From: Ailurus styani
Taxonomy: Eukaryota; Chordata; Mammalia; Carnivora; Ailuridae
Assembly: GCA_002007465.1 (NCBI GenBank)
Contig: LNAC01000340.1
Span: 1,542,141 to 1,606,140, forward strand
Reading direction: 5' to 3'
DNA length: 64,000 nucleotides
Within the stretch, counting starts at the first letter, position 1, and the number at the start of each line of letters is the position of its first letter. Both the position numbers and the translations under genes were made by a program. Under the pieces are notes generated by a model, which made no database searches, was not told the origin of the DNA, and saw only the letters and a program-made list of their open reading frames with translations. Below, piece by piece: positions 63,937-64,000 of the stretch.

Positions 63937-64000
63937 GACACAGAGAGAGAGATTACAAGTAGGCAGAGAGGCGGCAGAGAGAGAGGAGAGAGGAGGAAGC
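63937..64000 (-). mobile_element. CAN-SINE (mustelid type), cut by the window end
   Basis: 'gacacagagagagagattac', 'aagtaggcagagaggcggca' and 'gagagaggagagaggaggaa' are the polypurine body of a minus-strand copy. The tRNA-related head would lie beyond 64000. The expected 'aaagattttatttatttatt' and T-run to the left are absent, replaced by 'tgggN'. Confidence 0.88.

Noticed and set aside
1..64000. CRISPR arrays, operons, ribosome binding sites, plasmid or phage origins, riboswitches
   Set aside because: The repeat content and the absence of close-packed long coding frames show mammalian nuclear DNA. No regularly spaced repeat-spacer pattern or bacterial gene order exists.

Overview
The window reads as ordinary nuclear DNA from a carnivoran mammal, most likely a mustelid (mink, ferret, marten, otter or badger group). 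The best evidence is the SINEs. Seven full or partial copies of a tRNA-Lys-derived CAN-SINE are present. Most carry the 'acaagtaggcagagagg' box and the 'ttaacccactgagccacc' head that I associate with mustelid copies. There are also carnivore-type L1 3' ends and L1 ORF2 remnants. I see no bacterial, viral or plasmid-type gene organisation.

I find no protein-coding gene that I can defend. Short open frames are scattered at the density expected by chance, often on both strands of the same stretch. The only frames with a recognisable protein are broken L1 ORF2 pieces. The window is therefore best read as an intergenic or deep-intronic tract.

Layout: 1-9.9 kb is mostly unassigned sequence with a few MIRs and one SINE. 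From 9.9 to 17.9 kb there are MaLR LTRs, a run of MIRs, two SINEs, a CpG-richer patch and a 29-bp CpG-rich minisatellite. From 18 to 25 kb the sequence is largely unassigned, with MIRs and an expanded (CTTT)n tract. From 25.6 to 28.6 kb there is an old minus-strand L1 block split by a young SINE. From 31.4 to 34.2 kb lies a twin-primed L1 with an inversion. From 34.2 to 49 kb there is a mixture of ancient repeats, L2, HAL1-like sequence, DNA transposons and SINEs. From 49 to 52 kb a second old L1 block contains a nested L1. From 55.9 to 58.8 kb an L2 is interrupted by MER5A (itself hit by an L1 3' end) and by a second L1. From 59.7 to 60.6 kb there is an AT-rich tract and a second inverted L1 with a (TA)n core. 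From 61.7 to 63.1 kb there is a run of MIRs, one of them split by a small tRNA-derived insert. A MaLR-like LTR and a SINE cut by the window end finish the window.

No operating gene system is visible. The most unusual item is at 62856-62922: a near-perfect 5' half of tRNA-Thr(UGU), inserted without a poly(A) tail into a MIR and flanked by an exact 14-bp target-site duplication. Other points of interest are the palindromic inversion junction in the 33-kb L1, two near tail-only retrotransposon insertions, and a lone N next to a SINE that has lost its expected T-rich end. Repeat family names come from recognition of remembered consensus sequences, not from a database search. Boundaries of old repeats are approximate to tens of bases.
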